Source: Anoplopoma fimbria (Eukaryota; Chordata; Actinopteri; Perciformes; Anoplopomatidae). Taken from it: a DNA stretch of 64,000 nucleotides. Position 1 is the first letter of the stretch. Each line of letters begins with the position of its first letter. Both the position numbers and the translations under genes were made by a program. The notes below the pieces were generated by a model. That model was not told the DNA's origin. It saw nothing but the letters and a program-made list of their open reading frames with translations, and did not search any database. Where the stretch lies: NCBI RefSeq assembly GCF_027596085.1, contig NC_072472.1, positions 22,541,052 through 22,605,051 on the forward strand. The letters run 5' to 3'. This document shows, one piece after another, positions 49,701 to 58,250 of this stretch.

Positions 49701-52566
49701 GGGGGGACGACGACGACACACACGACACTCCTGATTTGTAACAAACAAAATGCTCTGCAGTCGAGGGACTGCTGTCTGTTCGTCCGTCCCCGTTTTTGAC
49801 TCTGCCATTTACCGTCTCTGCAGTCAAATGTCAAGACTGTATGTGACTCGCCCGCGGGGGGCTGCGCATGCCATTCAGAGAGTGCTCCGAAACATTTGCT
49901 TGCAAGCTTTGGTTGGGGAGGGCAACATCTGACAACACGCACCTCCTAAGGGAGCCACTATCCGTGGTTATCTTGGGGGGGCTGGGGGGACTGGGGGGGT
50001 ATGCCACACATGCAAAACAATGAAAGAAGTGCCGACGCTTGGCTCCTAACATAGACAAATGTTTGAAGAGCGTGTGCTGGGCAACGTCACCCAATGAGCA
50101 CCCCGGTTATGTGTCAGTTAGAGGATGCTCAAAGCTCTCTAAATGATGCAATGGCTTATCAGCAGAGAGCACAAGGGCGGCTCCACTGATATCTAGTGGA
50201 CGGCTTTCTAGCCTTATCTTATCCATTCAGATAACAAGAGGGCTCGATTTGGATTAGGCGGACAGCCATGAGTGAAAACAGTCATAAAAAATGTCAATCT
50301 CCCAGGAAGAGAAATCAACTCTGACACAAGTGAGCAAGTGTGAAAGCTGATCAATCCAGCTTGAAACCAAATGTCTTTGGCAGGGACTAATTGTGAAGAC
50401 CAGGTTTTCACAAAAGTATTTTATGTTAAGTTAATACTAACGTTTTTCTGTTGTTGATCCGCGTAATTTCCCAAAATGCAGCGATCAATCTGACGTGTAT
50501 AGATGTACACAGGTGTTTCTTATAAGAGGGCGGTGATCTCAAAGTTTATATTTGTTCTAAACTAATCCAGCATGAGCATCTTCCAAGCTCCCACATATCT
50601 TGGCCATGCTCTTGGCGAGGAGGGTTCTGGCAGACGTCCACTTAAAGTGAGTGTACCGCTTTCTCTGGAATAGTTTAAGGGAAACGGCTCAGGTGAAGCC
50701 AACAATGGAAAATGTCAATGCATTCCATTAGATCAGATTGGAAAGCCTCTCTGCTGTGCTTAAAATAACAACGGGCCCTCGTCTTTCGTTCCGTCGACAG
50801 ATGACTGGGGCTGATATTTGCGGTCCATGTTCAGTCCTGCCGTGTTCAGCCGTCACTTGGAACGTCCAGGGTTGCGTGGTCAATAAGATGATCACAAACG
50901 ATGAATGTCACGAATTTTTAAATAACAAGCACATCTCACAAGACACAGAAAAAGAAGCCAAAGCAGACGGCACATTCCGTCCTCTGAATTTCTCACTCGC
51001 TTTGTGAAACATCAGGATCTGAATCTGGAGTGGAGCTTTTCCAAAACACAAGACAAATTGCTATTACAGTCAGCGCCTATTAGCGTCAGCACCAAGTAGT
51101 AATTCACCACGCGGCTTGTGGCCAGCTTTAGTTTAGCCAGATTTGTCCTGTTTTCTAAAGACAGTGGCCATGCTGGCCGGGAGCCAGTGGGACCACATGG
51201 CTGAGCCCTGTCCAGGCCGAGACAAAAGACATTCTTAAATCTTCACCAGCTCACTGCACCCCCCACCCCTTTGAAAATGTCAATTGTGCTGCTACCATGT
51301 CACAGATTTACCAAGGGGAAACATCATTCAGGGTACTGACTTTGAAATGTATCGCTTGAAAACAAAAGCAAAAAAGCACACAGCTTGGAGGTGAGTAGAG
51401 AGAGACACACAGCCACAGATTTCAAACAAGTTCCGCAGCTATCCTAATTAAAGCAAAGAGAATAAGCCAACACACATGAGTGATCACAGGAAGGGTCTTA
51501 TGTCTGTGCTTCTCTTTGATCCGTCTGTACCTCTCACACCTTGTTTAATCTGCGTCCAGGCGGCAGCGAGGGGCAAAATCAACACATTTCGTTCCAAAAC
51601 TGTTATTAAAAAAAATATTCCCAAAGAACAGTTACACATGCGCAAACAGGGAAAGAGTGCAAAGTGTTTGAATGCATTTTTCGCTTTAAGTAAAACGTTT
51701 CTCAAAGACATTGGTTGGACTTAAAATCAGAAAAATGATCGTCTTGAATTCAAAAGCCTAGGCCAAAGCAGCGACCCACCATGCCCTAACTGGGATGCTT
51801 CCAGAATTAAAGCAAGACTTCAGTTCAGACCATTACATCTATGGCCAGACACAGGATATATAGTCTGTATCAGGGATGCAGTGAAGGGTAAATCGCTATT
51901 TATCGCTATTTACCCATTAATAGTAAAGAGGAGCAAACAATCTTGAGTCATTAAATATTTGGCATTATAGCACAGCAACAAGTGGCTTATAGTGTTTCTA
52001 TAATAATCAGAGTATGATTAAAACATTAGTTACATAGAGTTACACGTAAAAACATGTTTTAACTTTGCTTTTCCCTGTAAATAGCGTCAAAACACGTCAG
52101 GTAACTTAATGTTTAAAGTCACATTACATTACAGTCATTTAGCAGACGCTTTTATCCAAAGCGACTTACAGGAAGTGTATTCAACATAGGTATTCAAGAG
52201 AACTACTAGTCACCAGAAGTCATAAGTGCATCTCCTTTCTTAAACAAGCATCTTAAAGCATAAACCAGAGCAAAAGTATAGTGCAGAGGCAAATTACTAC
52301 GAAAACAATAATTGCAACAGACTAATACGAATATAATAAGTGCTACAAACTACTACGAATAGGATAAGTGCAGTAAACAAATACGAATATAGTAAGTGGT
52401 GTCTATGAAGCGCTTCGCTCCTACAGGTGTGAGTGTATAGGACCGGGAGACATGTGGGTCTCTTGATTGTGGACTGAAACGAATTGATTTTCCGACGGCT
52501 GTTCCTGTTTACTAGTTTTGTAAAGGTCCACAGGAGGAGGAGGGGGTCTGGGACACTCACTGGCCC

Positions 52567-52602
<36 letters not shown>

Positions 52603-53321
52603 CCTCCCGCGGACAGCCTGCTTTTATTCCGCCGCAGGAAAAACCGTTATCTCGCATCACTACTTCCTACATCCCTACCATCACCGCGGACCCACACAAA
52701 AAACGTTAAATAGTTAACAAAAAAAAAAAAAGAAGCTGACTTAATTCAAACACAAAACATCTCTCCAAACTTGAGAGGGTGAAACTTTTTTCAGAGTGAG
52801 TTGGACGAACGTACTGATGTGCTAATGTCCTGCTAATGCTAACATGTGCTACATCCAGACACTTTGTTTCTCAAACATTCAGCTGCTCTACTATTATTAA
52901 AACACCGGAGGAGGAGGATGGATTTGAGAAACAATAGCCGTCGCTCGACCCCGTACTTGCCAGTCACGTTGACAGACAGTGCGTTAAGTTGTATCAAAAA
53001 TGGCGACTATATTTGCCTTTTGGGCAACAGAATTAATAACTATATTTACTTGGCGTGCTTGGGGACCGGTCTTGCTGTCAGTCCGGCTCGAGTTTAACGT
53101 TAGTTGCGTCCAGATAGGGTTACTTCTGAGGCACAATCTATTTTCTGCCCGACCCTGCTGTGAAATAAACACCAAAACAGACGCAGAAGTAAACGGCTTT
53201 TAACGGCCAAGCTCCTCGGAAGAGAGAAAAAGTAGAAAACAACAGTCAGTTTGCGTGATTGTTTGTACTTACAGTGAGTTGAGAGGAGAGTCAGGAGGCA
53301 AGCCAGACGTGTTTTCGCCAT
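20904..53321 (-). CDS. jam3: Junctional adhesion molecule C (JAM3), 9 coding exons, 302 aa
   Basis: Joined exons (minus): 53273-53321, 24793-24861, 24578-24691, 24331-24483, 23569-23771, 22591-22690, 22264-22393, 22094-22148, 20904-20939; 909 nt including TGA, all introns GT-AG, phases consistent. JAM-C is a single-pass immunoglobulin-superfamily adhesion protein of cell junctions that binds JAM-B and JAM-C and recruits PAR-3 through a PDZ ligand. Order: signal peptide (about 1-25), V-type Ig domain (Cys45-Cys107, Trp59), second Ig domain (Cys152-Cys211, Trp165, extra pair Cys136/Cys222 as in the family), membrane segment (about 234-255), short tail. The R(I/V/L)E dimer motif is Arg56-Ile57-Glu58. 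N-glycosylation sequons Asn96 and Asn184 align with the human sites. Membrane-proximal Cys256-Cys257 align with the palmitoylated pair of human JAM-C. The tail ends in SSFVI, identical to human, a class II PDZ ligand. The human Ser281 position is Asn273. Whether this is jam3a or jam3b is not decidable here. Confidence 0.95.
21380..21540 (+). repeat. Repeat R1, partial copy
   Basis: GCCTCATTTGCATATTTAA followed by GTCTTAATGTCAGTAATCAA and TTTTGTGTCTTCAAAATG recurs about 500 bp further right (21885-22040). Within jam3 intron 8. Confidence 0.65.
21601..22045 (+). repeat. Repeat R1, longest copy
   Basis: The first 270 bp (from CCTATCTATATTCTGAAGG) matches the reverse complement of 54095-54367. 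The last 160 bp matches 21380-21540. It is a dispersed, probably mobile-element-derived repeat of unknown class, in jam3 intron 8. Confidence 0.7.
22094..22148 (-). CDS. jam3: jam3 coding exon 8 (cytoplasmic tail)
   Basis: Acceptor TTTTAG|TTACAA, donor GATGAG|GTTTGT. Encodes residues 274-291, [18 protein letters not shown], corresponding to human YKNPGKPDGVNYIRTDEE. At 55 bp it is recoverable only from splice sites and homology. Confidence 0.92.
22264..22393 (-). CDS. jam3: jam3 coding exon 7 (transmembrane segment)
   Basis: Acceptor CTGCAG|ATGATA, donor AACAA|GTAAGA. Encodes residues 231-272 with split Tyr230 and Asn273: [42 protein letters not shown]. The valine-rich segment is the membrane anchor and the basic KRGYF is the stop-transfer side. 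Confidence 0.94.
22591..22690 (-). CDS. jam3: jam3 coding exon 6 (Ig2, second half)
   Basis: Acceptor ATGAAG|AATTTC, donor GTCT|GTAAGT. Encodes residues 197-229: [20 protein letters not shown], then [13 protein letters not shown]. It has Cys211 and Cys222. The join TL|NF aligns with human TLVFTAVHKDDSG with no gap. Confidence 0.93.
23569..23771 (-). CDS. jam3: jam3 coding exon 5 (Ig2, first half)
   Basis: Acceptor CCACAG|TGAAG, donor ACTCTG|GTTAGT. Encodes residues 130-196: [40 protein letters not shown], then [16 protein letters not shown]. It has Cys136, Cys152, Trp165 and the Asn184 sequon. The donor is non-optimal (GTTAGT) but the join preserves the family reading. Confidence 0.94.
24331..24483 (-). 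CDS. jam3: jam3 coding exon 4 (Ig1, second half)
   Basis: Acceptor AAAG|GTGACC, donor AGAG|GTAATC. Encodes residues 79-128, including [20 protein letters not shown] and [19 protein letters not shown]. It carries the second Ig1 cysteine (107) with the DxAxYxC-type motif and the Asn96 sequon. Confidence 0.93.
24578..24691 (-). CDS. jam3: jam3 coding exon 3 (Ig1, first half)
   Basis: Acceptor TTTTTTCAG|AAATCG, donor TCAG|GTATTG. Encodes residues 41-77: [20 protein letters not shown] followed by [17 protein letters not shown]. It holds the first Ig1 cysteine (45), the dimer motif RIE (56-58) and the core Trp59. Confidence 0.92.
24793..24861 (-). CDS. jam3: jam3 coding exon 2
   Basis: Acceptor TTTTTTCAG|GC, donor GACA|GTAAGA. 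Encodes residues 18-39 with split Cys17 and Lys40, ending [10 protein letters not shown], which corresponds to the human segment leading to QEFESVELSC. Too short to show as an independent reading frame. Confidence 0.88.
25106..25130 (+). repeat. (TG)12 microsatellite
   Basis: Short perfect TG array in jam3 intron 1. Confidence 0.9.
25238..25279 (+). repeat. (CT)21 microsatellite
   Basis: Perfect CT array in jam3 intron 1, 110 bp from the TG array. Confidence 0.95.
25845..26215 (+). repeat. Degenerate minisatellite (ACCACAAAGAGACAAAA-type)
   Basis: About 370 bp of imperfect 14-20 bp units such as GACCACAAAGAGACAAAA. Frames through it are open but encode only repeat peptides ([12 protein letters not shown]). 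Confidence 0.8.
26301..26321 (+). repeat. Poly(T) tract
   Basis: Uninterrupted run of about 21 T. Confidence 0.9.
28730..28779 (+). repeat. (AT)25 microsatellite
   Basis: Perfect AT array in jam3 intron 1. Confidence 0.95.
29015..29049. repeat. Perfect 15-bp stem, 5-nt loop hairpin
   Basis: CAATAGCCTCTGAGG (29015-29029), loop TCTTG, CCTCAGAGGCTATTG (29035-29049). Every base pairs. Confidence 0.9.
29049..29090 (+). repeat. Short 15-bp tandem repeat
   Basis: Almost three units of GGTATTTACAYCAAT directly abutting the hairpin at 29015-29049. Confidence 0.85.
29830..30131. mobile_element. TTAA-flanked MITE, about 300 bp
   Basis: Begins TTAAAGTGGCCCTATTATG and ends with a sequence whose reverse complement is TTAAACAGGCCCTATAATG, so it has imperfect terminal inverted repeats starting in TTAA on both sides. 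TTAA targets are the hallmark of piggyBac-type elements. No coding capacity; resembles an abundant fish repeat. Confidence 0.65.
34285..34870 (+). repeat. Teleost interspersed repeat with (AT)15
   Basis: Runs from GGGGACACATAGTGCTCATT through TTTCCGGGTCCTGCGCATCT to the GTGCTAAGCTAACTGCTAAG region. These blocks are recognisable from common percomorph repeats. A perfect AT array occupies 34701-34731. No coding capacity. Confidence 0.6.
36790..37960. mobile_element. Non-autonomous hAT-type DNA transposon
   Basis: Left end CAGGGATGCATGATAT at 36790; the right end, reverse-complemented, is TAGGGATGCATGATAT ending at 37960. So 15 of 16 terminal bases agree. Flanking 8-mers ATATGAAT (36782-36789) and ATATTAAT (37961-37968) match at 7 of 8, the target-site duplication length of hAT elements. 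The 1.17 kb interior has no transposase frame and contains one copy of repeat R3. Confidence 0.7.
37596..37730 (+). repeat. Interspersed repeat R3, copy 2
   Basis: Inverted relative to the copy at 3770-3890 (CTAACTTCCTGGTTGGCCTA shared). It lies inside the hAT-type element, so R3 may be part of that transposon family. Confidence 0.6.
42886..42909 (+). repeat. G-quadruplex-type tract
   Basis: Five G-runs with 1-2 nt A spacers: GGGGAAGGGAAGGGAAGGGA then GGGG. An ideal short-loop G4 pattern, in jam3 intron 1. Confidence 0.85.
43500..43745 (+). repeat. Teleost interspersed repeat
   Basis: TGTGGCTCCAGAGGGAGCTT ... GCATTTTGGGTAATGTAGGT resembles a common fish repeat related to the one at 8405-8690. 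Boundaries approximate. Confidence 0.4.
45300..45600 (+). repeat. Teleost interspersed repeat
   Basis: Contains GTGCTAAGCTAAGCTAACCA and TTGCTAATCGGAATGTAAAC. A similar piece (GCTAATTGGATTGTAAAC) appears at 63870, and GTGCTAAGCTAACTGC at 34779. Confidence 0.45.
49975..49999 (+). repeat. Three long G-runs
   Basis: G7-CT-G6-ACT-G7. Possible G-quadruplex former, or an assembly-error-prone homopolymer region. Confidence 0.8.
52120..52395 (+). repeat. Teleost interspersed repeat, copy B (jam3 intron 1)
   Basis: Nearly identical to copy A at 12576-12840 in the same orientation, here with an intact TTTAGCAGACGCTTTTATCC. It diverges after the motif ATAGGATAAGTGCAGTAAAC. Confidence 0.85.
52567..52602 (+). 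repeat. (GGCT)9 tetranucleotide repeat
   Basis: Nine GGCT units, about 0.7 kb upstream of jam3 exon 1 in plus coordinates, inside intron 1. The frame through it encodes WLAG repeats and is not a gene. Confidence 0.95.
53273..53321 (-). CDS. jam3: jam3 coding exon 1 (signal peptide)
   Basis: Encodes [16 protein letters not shown] plus the first base of Cys17; donor CACT|GTAAGT. It joins in phase to exon 2, 28.4 kb away, to continue [15 protein letters not shown] hydrophobic core after MAKTR fits a signal peptide. The start codon lies in a CAAGATGGCG context. Confidence 0.85.
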
Positions 53322-53325
53322 CTTG
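53314..53325 (-). promoter_or_regulatory. jam3: YY1/TISU-like element over the jam3 start codon
   Basis: The minus strand reads CAAGATGGCGAA, which matches the first ten positions of the TISU consensus SAASATGGCGGC and contains a full YY1 core (AAGATGGCG). TISU elements combine a YY1 promoter site with a start codon of mRNAs having very short 5' leaders. Confidence 0.5.
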
Positions 53326-53429
53326 GAGTCGATGCAATGCTCGGTGTGACTGGCCGTACATGCGCAAAGTAGCCTGAAGAAGCTTTGGTGTGGATGGAGA
53401 GAGGAGGGAGAGAGACATAGGCAGAGAGT

Positions 53430-53463
53430 GGGAGGGAGGGAGAGAGAGAGAGAGAGGGAGGGG
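53430..53463 (+). promoter_or_regulatory. GA/G-run purine tract in jam3 promoter
   Basis: Four or more G-runs separated by A or GA repeats on the plus strand (GGGAGGGAGGG ... GGGAGGGG), 109-142 bp upstream of the jam3 start. It is a potential G-quadruplex or triplex tract and a GAGA-factor-like sequence. Confidence 0.5.
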
Positions 53464-53839
53464 TATGTATTATATTAGGTTTCCATAGTTACCCAGAGCA
53501 TCACTCACACAGACAAGAATTTATAGTTGACAAGATGTGGGAGGCTTTTACTCCTGTGGTCTCATCCTGCAGGGAGGCAGCTCTCATGTTATGTGTTGTG
53601 AGATTAAAGACCTTCTTATTCAAATTAAGGGGATAAAGTGATGGTTAAAACATTTTAGTTTTCTCAAATGTTAGGCTTAAATATGCAAATGAGGCACTAT
53701 CTTATCAAAATGATGCTGCTGTCAGGCTGCACAACCAGCTCTGCTCCCAGCAGACCACATGACCACATGACAATAATAACATGACAATAAAAACCTGTGC
53801 AATACATTACACATTACACTGTGCAATAATAGTTAAAAA

Positions 53840-54090
53840 TAGTTAAAATAGTTGTTTTTTTCTCTGTCTGTAAATATAATATTTCAGTTATTGTTGTTTT
53901 TTCTACTGTTTTTTTTTTATTGCTTATTTATAATACTTGTTTTATTTTATTTTTCATTTTTATTTTTTATTTTTAGCTTGTCTTCTTCTACTATGTCTCT
54001 TGTGTGCACTTTACTCTACGCTGTTGTAAGTCTGCAAATTTCCCCGCTGCGGGACTAATAAAGGATTATCTTATCTTATCTTATCTTATA
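53840..54090 (+). mobile_element. 5'-truncated LINE 3' end with (TTATC)n tail
   Basis: GCAAATTTCCCCGCTGCGGG followed by ACTAATAAAGGA and five TTATC units is a typical 3' end of fish L2/Rex-like non-LTR elements. No coding part remains. Confidence 0.6.
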
Positions 54091-54094
54091 TGTG

Positions 54095-54590
54095 ATCATT
54101 TGCATACATTTCCAGAACAGAAGTCTGAACATTGGGTAAAGCCAGGATCAAAGTTTTTTGTCCATTTTGTTGACATATTAGAGCCTTTACAGAGGGAATT
54201 TTGGATATCTCTTTGTATCACTCCGTAAAGAAAATAAATACTGTCAACAGCCATAAAAAATCCATCTGCGCCCTGTTTGAAGTACCAAACAAATTTTGTA
54301 TACATCAGGCTATGAATGGTATATGAATAAACCCCTCTGAAAAAAACATTCAGAATATAGATAGGGATGAGAGATTTAGAGAAAACGGCTTTTAAAGATA
54401 TGTTTTTCAAATTTAAATAAATTTGGAAGACACTACAGTTGAATAAGTTAAAGAAATGAACCAACAGATATCACAATGAAACTTCCTATGTTTATTACTT
54501 TCATCAAGACAATAACTGTTGCATTAAAAGTTTTCTTAAATGTTATATTTAAATATGCAAATGAGGCATTATGTTCTGGTAACTTAAGGT
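54095..54590 (-). repeat. Repeat R1, inverted distal copy
   Basis: Reverse complement of 21601-21870; shared blocks include CTATCTATATTCTGAA and GGAGTGATACAAAGAGATAT. A further R1 piece with TTAAATATGCAAATGAGGC lies at 54549-54567. The long minus-strand frame here is a by-product. Confidence 0.7.
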
Positions 54591-56088
54591 TAGAAGAAAT
54601 CTACGGATCAAATACACAAAGAAGTAAAATAAACACCTAAAATATATTTTGGACGTTTTCTTCCCACTAGTCTGTAAGAAGACATGAAATAGAACATGTG
54701 TTTTTGCCTAGGTTGTTGTTTAAATGAAGGATACAATATCACAGTTATGATAGGCTTTGCTGTAGTGAAAACCCTAGCGCCCATAGATATGTATGTTACG
54801 TTAAAAGTTGAGCCTGGCAGCCTGTCACCACTATGACCAATTGCACACGGCAGGCTTTCAATAAAATATTCACTCACCCTTTTTCACTGACTTTAAATCA
54901 CAGCCCTGTCAGAGACCGCTCGTATGTCGGAACCCTTTGACAGGAACCACAGCCCCTTCAGCCCAGAGCTCTCTTACCCTTTTCACATGAATCCTGTAAA
55001 GTCCTCTTTTTGTCATATGGTGGATATGGTCCGCTCTGCAGGAATCCAGTTCCAGTGACATTGCGTTGCTTATACCATGACGTTTTCTCCTGCTGAGCTC
55101 TGGTCTAACTCTGTGATGACAGCTGATGCCGCCTGGAATATAAATGCTACTCCAACCATGCCTGTGACATACTATTCACCCTCCTCATTTCCACAAAAAG
55201 CAAAACAAGGTTTCACACCTTCATCTGTGCTGTGCATAAATGTAATATCCTTTACAGTTGGCCATGATCAATAGGTATACTGGATCACTGCTGTATTTAT
55301 AAAAGTACAATCTGAGATGATTGCACTCACTGCATACTTCATTAATGTGGTAATTATGTCTAAATATAGAGCCACGTCTAATTATGCTAGCATGCGTATG
55401 AATTGTATTACATAACGCATGTAAATCTGCAACATTTTAATATGAATCAGGTGTAGTTATTTTAACCACACTGTTGCCTTCAGGCTCTGCTCTCTAGGTT
55501 TGTATCATAACTCAGTATGCGGCATTCCTATGTCTTACAAAGTGTCTTTTGGGGGATATTACATAAACATTAGGTGCTGGAATTGATACCCTAAGAAATT
55601 CCGAACTTTAAAATAAATTTAATTCACATAAATGAAATTAGGCCATCTCCATTTTGCACAAGCACACTTAATTTACTGAGGTAAATATTAAATAATATTG
55701 TCAAACTGAGCCCACACAAATCTTTTATTGCAGAAAATAAATCTGAATTGAAATCAGAATATATTATTAATTGATGAGTTTAGTGAGTGGATGTTTACTT
55801 TAAGGTATATGTTTCTTAAAAGCATTTTTTTTTCTTCATGCATAGCATTGATTGTGTATTGATTGTCTCAGAGCAACACTATGAATCAGAAATGATTCAG
55901 CCATTTTAAGAAACTGGTATGATAAAGCAGGGTTTGCAATGTTCCACTCCCACTTCACCAATTCCAGCTGCTGTATGGAAATATGGTGGGCTAGTATGAT
56001 GAATTTATTTCCATTTGGTGTCATTATGACCAGAAAGCATGCCCATTTGTTATGGCACACACTTTGATTTTTCAAGGCAGGAAAAGCC

Positions 56089-56176
56089 CAGGTGTAATTA
56101 ATAACATTAACCATGATTCTGTGCATTGTAGTGTCCAAGCAGTATACCAGGTGATTAACGTTGTTAATTACACCTG
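56089..56176. promoter_or_regulatory. 88-bp inverted repeat with homeodomain and T-box-like sites
   Basis: Arms 56089-56112 and 56153-56176 are reverse complements at 21 of 24 positions around a 40-bp centre. Each arm carries AGGTGTAATTAA, i.e. a T-box-like half site (AGGTGT) fused to a homeodomain core (TAATTA). The position is 2.8 kb upstream of the jam3 start codon. Function is inferred only. Confidence 0.4.
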
Positions 56177-56689
56177 TGCTCTATTTGATAATAGAATGGG
56201 AAAAAACATGATAGTAGCCAGGGGAGAAAAATCATCCTGCAGAGCCTCCATCCAATCTTCTTTCTAATTGTTCTTCATCAATTGTTATAACACAACAAAG
56301 GTTGAAGAAGACAAATGTCACACCCGCCACCTAAAAAGAGGCAAAAATGTTGCGATGTTTAAGTGTTTAGTATTAGTAATCTTGAAACTGATTGTATACT
56401 ATGCTGTAGTTAAGTTCTCAGAATAAAGGTTTAGCTTTGAAATCATAGGAATCCATGCCATGATAATCTGATCTGCTCTTACTACAAATCAAGGATCCCC
56501 AACAATGCCTATTAACCCTGGTCTTCACTACTCTGAATTGAAGATTAGACCAACAGAAGATAATTTACTCGATTAGATTAGAGTTCTTCGGGGAATAGCA
56601 TATTAACTAAATATTGTGATCTTACGTACAGTTATGTACTAAGTGTTAAGTTATGTTATCTGATTCAAGGCTTTTTCAAATATTTTTTG

Positions 56690-56765
56690 GGGCATATCAT
56701 GCTTTATTCAGAGACAGACAGCAAAGGCAGGGGAGAGAGAGAGAATGACATGCAGACCGCTGCAC
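56690..56765 (+). repeat. Short teleost repeat fragment
   Basis: GGGGAGAGAGAGAGAATGAC followed by ATGCAGACCGCTGCAC resembles a frequent fish repeat. Confidence 0.4.
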
Positions 56766-57789
56766 ACATACACCATTTGGTGAATTACTATTTAAAAAAT
56801 GTGATTATAACTCTTTGAACATGTGTTTTTCATCTACTTTTTGTATAAAGGAGCGACCTTTATGTCTGTTCCTTATTAAAGGTTGTTTAATATACACATG
56901 CTTCCTCCCAGTGTGACATTGGCACTGTGTATCAGGTTTATTACAGACACTGGATATCTCAACTGTCATTGTACCTCATAAACGTGTTCACTGGAACACT
57001 TTTCTCAGTAAGGCTGAGCCTGCATGCTCACTTTGGGCTCTCTTGCCTATAATAAAAAATCCAGCGGTAAAAACTTGTATGATCATGGAGTGTTTTTTCT
57101 CTTCTTTTTTTTCTCTTGGTCTAACAGAATTAGACCAACGGGCTTTCATGTACTCGGCTCCATCAGCCCATGGGGAAATGATGTAAAACTGAAAGAGCTC
57201 GTCTCACTGTGTGAGTTTACATGATTATGAAGGATTTCAAGCCGGATTCAAAAGGAAAGTGATTATTCTTTGTTAATCTTAAATCTGTTTCATTTTACTT
57301 CCTGTTCCTGTTTTTGCACTACTGCTCACATGATAACTTTTGACTTAGAATTTATCTGTGTGTCACTTTAATTGTGTTTTCGCTCATGAATATGAACTAT
57401 CTGGTGACATAAAACACAGATTGGTCCATTTGTATTTTAGAGGCACAACAACTAACTAAATCAAATCTGAATAATGTCATCAAATTTCCTGCCTGGAGTG
57501 CTTTTTTGGATAGCCATATTTCTTCTTATATTTCAGCCATTCAGCTGTAAGATGAGCCTTTGGTGGTCCCTTCTAACACGGTTGCTGTCTCTCTGTACAA
57601 AGACAGTCATCCATGGATCAACCAGCCAGATGGTAATACCTAATGGCATCCCACTGGACCTGAAATTCCAGGCCTAGTCCTTTATTGCTGTCACACCAAG
57701 TTAATCCTGCACGACAAACAAGACATGGCAGTACCTTCAATAAGACCAAATGACAATTCAGTGTACAAGAAATGCGCATTTTGTATTTA

Positions 57790-58250
57790 TACACCTGTAT
57801 TTTTGCCAATGCACTGATTTGTGTCTGTATTTTATTGATGTTATTTTGGATGTATTTTATGTGTGTATTTTGCGTATGTATTAGTGAAAGTATTTTGTGT
57901 ACGTATTAGTGAATGTATTTTGTGTATGTATTTTTTGTATGTATTTGTGTGTATGTATTTGTGAATGTATTGTGCATGTATTTGTGGAACTTTTTTGTGC
58001 TTGTATTTGTATATGTGTTTGTGTATGTATTGTGTATATGTATTTGTGAATGTGTTTTGTGGATCTATTTTGTGAAAGTATTTCTGAATGTATTTTTGTT
58101 TGTATTTGTGGATGTAATCGAGGTTGTACTTTTGTGTTTGTATTTGTGGATGTATTTTGGATTATATATTTGGGTATGTCTTTTGTGAACGTATTTATGG
58201 TATTTATAGATATGTTTTTCTGTATGTTTTTGCGAATAGATTTTATTTAA
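57790..58250 (+). repeat. Minisatellite of TGTATTT(T)GTG units
   Basis: About 460 bp of degenerate 8-18 bp units built on TGTATTTTGTGTATG. Open frames over it encode Val/Phe/Tyr-rich repeats (FVYVFVYV) and are artefacts. Confidence 0.85.

Larger units (their letters stand above)
24862..53272 (-). other. jam3: jam3 intron 1, 28.4 kb
   Basis: Bounded by GTAAGT (after exon 1) and TTTTTTCAG (before exon 2). I found no supported coding exon inside on either strand. It holds microsatellites, a TTAA-flanked MITE, a hAT-type element and other teleost repeats (listed separately). The rest is unique-looking sequence with a few GC-rich or homeodomain-site-rich patches. Large first introns in developmental adhesion genes commonly carry enhancers; that is inference here. 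Confidence 0.85.

Noticed and set aside
53000..53203. Plus-strand frame starting in AAAATGGCG ([12 protein letters not shown]...)
   Set aside because: No homology recognised, within jam3 intron 1, and the start context alone (YY1-like core also seen in the repeat at 16490) is not evidence of a gene.
54096..54464. 122-codon minus-strand open frame
   Set aside because: It is the inverted copy of repeat R1; the matching copy at 21.6 kb has disrupted frames.
57913..58250. Val/Phe/Tyr-rich open frames that look membrane-like
   Set aside because: Translation of the TGTATTTTG minisatellite in several frames; periodicity is in the DNA.
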